DNA of 5,753 nt from Chitinophagales bacterium (GTDB lineage: Bacteria; Bacteroidota; Bacteroidia; Chitinophagales; UBA10324): NCBI GenBank assembly GCA_013695775.1, contig JACCZV010000307.1, positions 1 through 5,753 of the forward strand, read 5' to 3'. Position numbers and translations under genes: made by a program. Positions 5,131-5,753 of the stretch are shown piece by piece. The notes beneath the pieces are model-generated. The model ran no database searches, was not told the origin of the DNA, and saw nothing but the letters and a program-made list of their open reading frames with translations. Numbering within the stretch: position 1 is the first letter of the stretch; the number at the start of each line of letters is the position of its first letter.

Positions 5131-5753
5131 TTACTTCAGCATCTTTTTTAGTTTCTCCTGAAGCTTTTTTGAGTTGCTTTTCTCAATAACAACTTTGTTG
5201 CATCCGTTGAATGCAGCAAAAGATTTCAGCCTTTCACAAAATAATACAAGCGCTTGTTCCTCGCCCGCAAATTTTTCTTCAAAGGAGAGGTTACGCACAT
5301 AAAATTTTTTGTTCTGCCTGTCTGCCTTAGGATCAATGCGTGCGATAAAGCAATCGCCATATAATACAGGCAGTGAAAAATATCCAAATTTTCGCTTATG
5401 CTCCGGCAGATAGCATTCAATTACATAATCGAAAGCAAACAGTCTTCTCATCCTTTTCCGCTGAATCAGGAGATTGTCAAATGGAGACAGGATATGTAGC
5501 GAGGGTTGAAGTGCTGCCGATAACTCCAATCGATCGCTGTCTATATAAAAATTCAAGTCCTCATTACTCTCCAGCTTTTTTGCAGTTATGAGGCGTTCTT
5601 TCGACATACTATGAAGAACTTTTCTCACCTCTTCTGCTGAACCCGGTCGCTGATAACAGATCTCCTGTTCCGAAACAATACCATTTGAACGGAGCGCTGT
5701 GAGAACAAGATGTTCAGCATACTCCTTTTTTGACGGCCGTCTGGTGTTTACTC
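5131..5753 (-). CDS. YcaQ/AlkX-family winged-helix DNA glycosylase-like protein, C-terminal half (runs off window)
   Basis: The frame stays open from the stop (5133-5131) to the right edge, giving 206 visible codons. The true start is outside; GTG at 5628 and ATG at 5607 are internal codons. Family members are about 380-410 aa, so roughly half is seen. Numbering visible residues from the edge: a winged-helix-like segment beginning RRPSKKEYAEHLVLTAL (4-20), then LSPFD (88-92), the arginine/lysine-rich RKRMRRLF, FDYVIECYLP (107-116) and FGYFSLPVLYGDCFIARID (122-140) followed by PKADR. This is the HTH_42/DUF1006 signature. E. coli YcaQ (AlkX) and Streptomyces AlkZ in this superfamily are monofunctional glycosylases that unhook DNA interstrand cross-links. 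Their catalytic QxQ/QxD-type motif lies in the N-terminal part, not visible here, so activity cannot be judged. It is convergent with the crotonase gene, 33 nt apart. Confidence 0.85.
   Translation of the reverse strand, partial: VNTRRPSKKEYAEHLVLTALRSNGIVSEQEICYQRPGSAEEVRKVLHSMSKERLITAKKLESNEDLNFYIDSDRLELSAALQPSLHILSPFDNLLIQRKRMRRLFAFDYVIECYLPEHKRKFGYFSLPVLYGDCFIARIDPKADRQNKKFYVRNLSFEEKFAGEEQALVLFCERLKSFAAFNGCNKVVIEKSNSKKLQEKLKKMLK
5134..5170 (+). terminator. Possible rho-independent terminator for the crotonase gene
   Basis: CTTCAG (5134-5139) and CTGAAG (5158-5163) form a perfect 6-bp stem, followed on the plus strand by C and six T (5164-5170). It lies 37 nt after the crotonase stop and inside the last codons of the convergent YcaQ-family gene. 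The 18-nt loop is unusually large and the stem is only half G+C, so strength is doubtful. Confidence 0.25.

Noticed and set aside
5373..5591. Plus-strand 72-codon ORF over the YcaQ-family gene, and minus-strand 64-codon ORF at 5226-5420.
   Set aside because: Both are other-frame shadows of the conserved YcaQ-family reading frame.
1..5753. Mobile elements, CRISPR arrays, tRNA/rRNA genes, toxin-antitoxin or defence systems.
   Set aside because: No transposase or integrase, no terminal or tandem repeats, no array-like spacing and no tRNA-like folds were seen. All long frames are accounted for by core-type genes.

Overview
The window looks like ordinary chromosomal DNA from a member of the Bacteroidota (Bacteroidetes), probably a Chitinophagia/Sphingobacteriia-type environmental bacterium. 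Three things suggest this. Protein signatures fit that phylum, for example the HNELG start of the YraN protein, the ComEC tail without a metallo-beta-lactamase site, and the PyrR and crotonase sequence style. Base composition is moderately AT-rich. Shine-Dalgarno sequences are absent in front of most genes, while TAnnTTTG-type -7 boxes occur in the main divergent intergenic region. The assignment rests on family knowledge and was not tested by a search.

Layout from left to right: a short edge region (1-66); yraN (+, UPF0102 nuclease-like protein); convergent with it and only 6 nt away, the two-gene operon pyrR-pyrB on the minus strand, whose genes share a 4-nt ATGA overlap; a 167-188 nt divergent regulatory region; comEC (+, DNA-uptake channel); a 122-nt gap; a LiuC-like enoyl-CoA hydratase/isomerase gene (+); and, convergent with it across 33 nt, the C-terminal half of a YcaQ/AlkX-family winged-helix DNA glycosylase-like gene (-) that runs off the right edge.

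Functionally this is a mix of housekeeping genes: pyrimidine synthesis and its regulator or salvage enzyme (pyrR-pyrB), DNA handling (YraN, ComEC, YcaQ family) and acyl-CoA metabolism (crotonase). Only pyrR and pyrB clearly act together. I see no mobile element, CRISPR array, RNA gene or defence system, and no convincing novel system. The parts most worth a second look are the divergent pyrR/comEC control region (two -7-like boxes, an inverted CCTCCT/AGGAGG pair and a four-codon ORF with a perfect Shine-Dalgarno), the non-ATG pyrR start, the ComEC C-terminus lacking metal ligands, and the loss of one catalytic glutamate in the crotonase.
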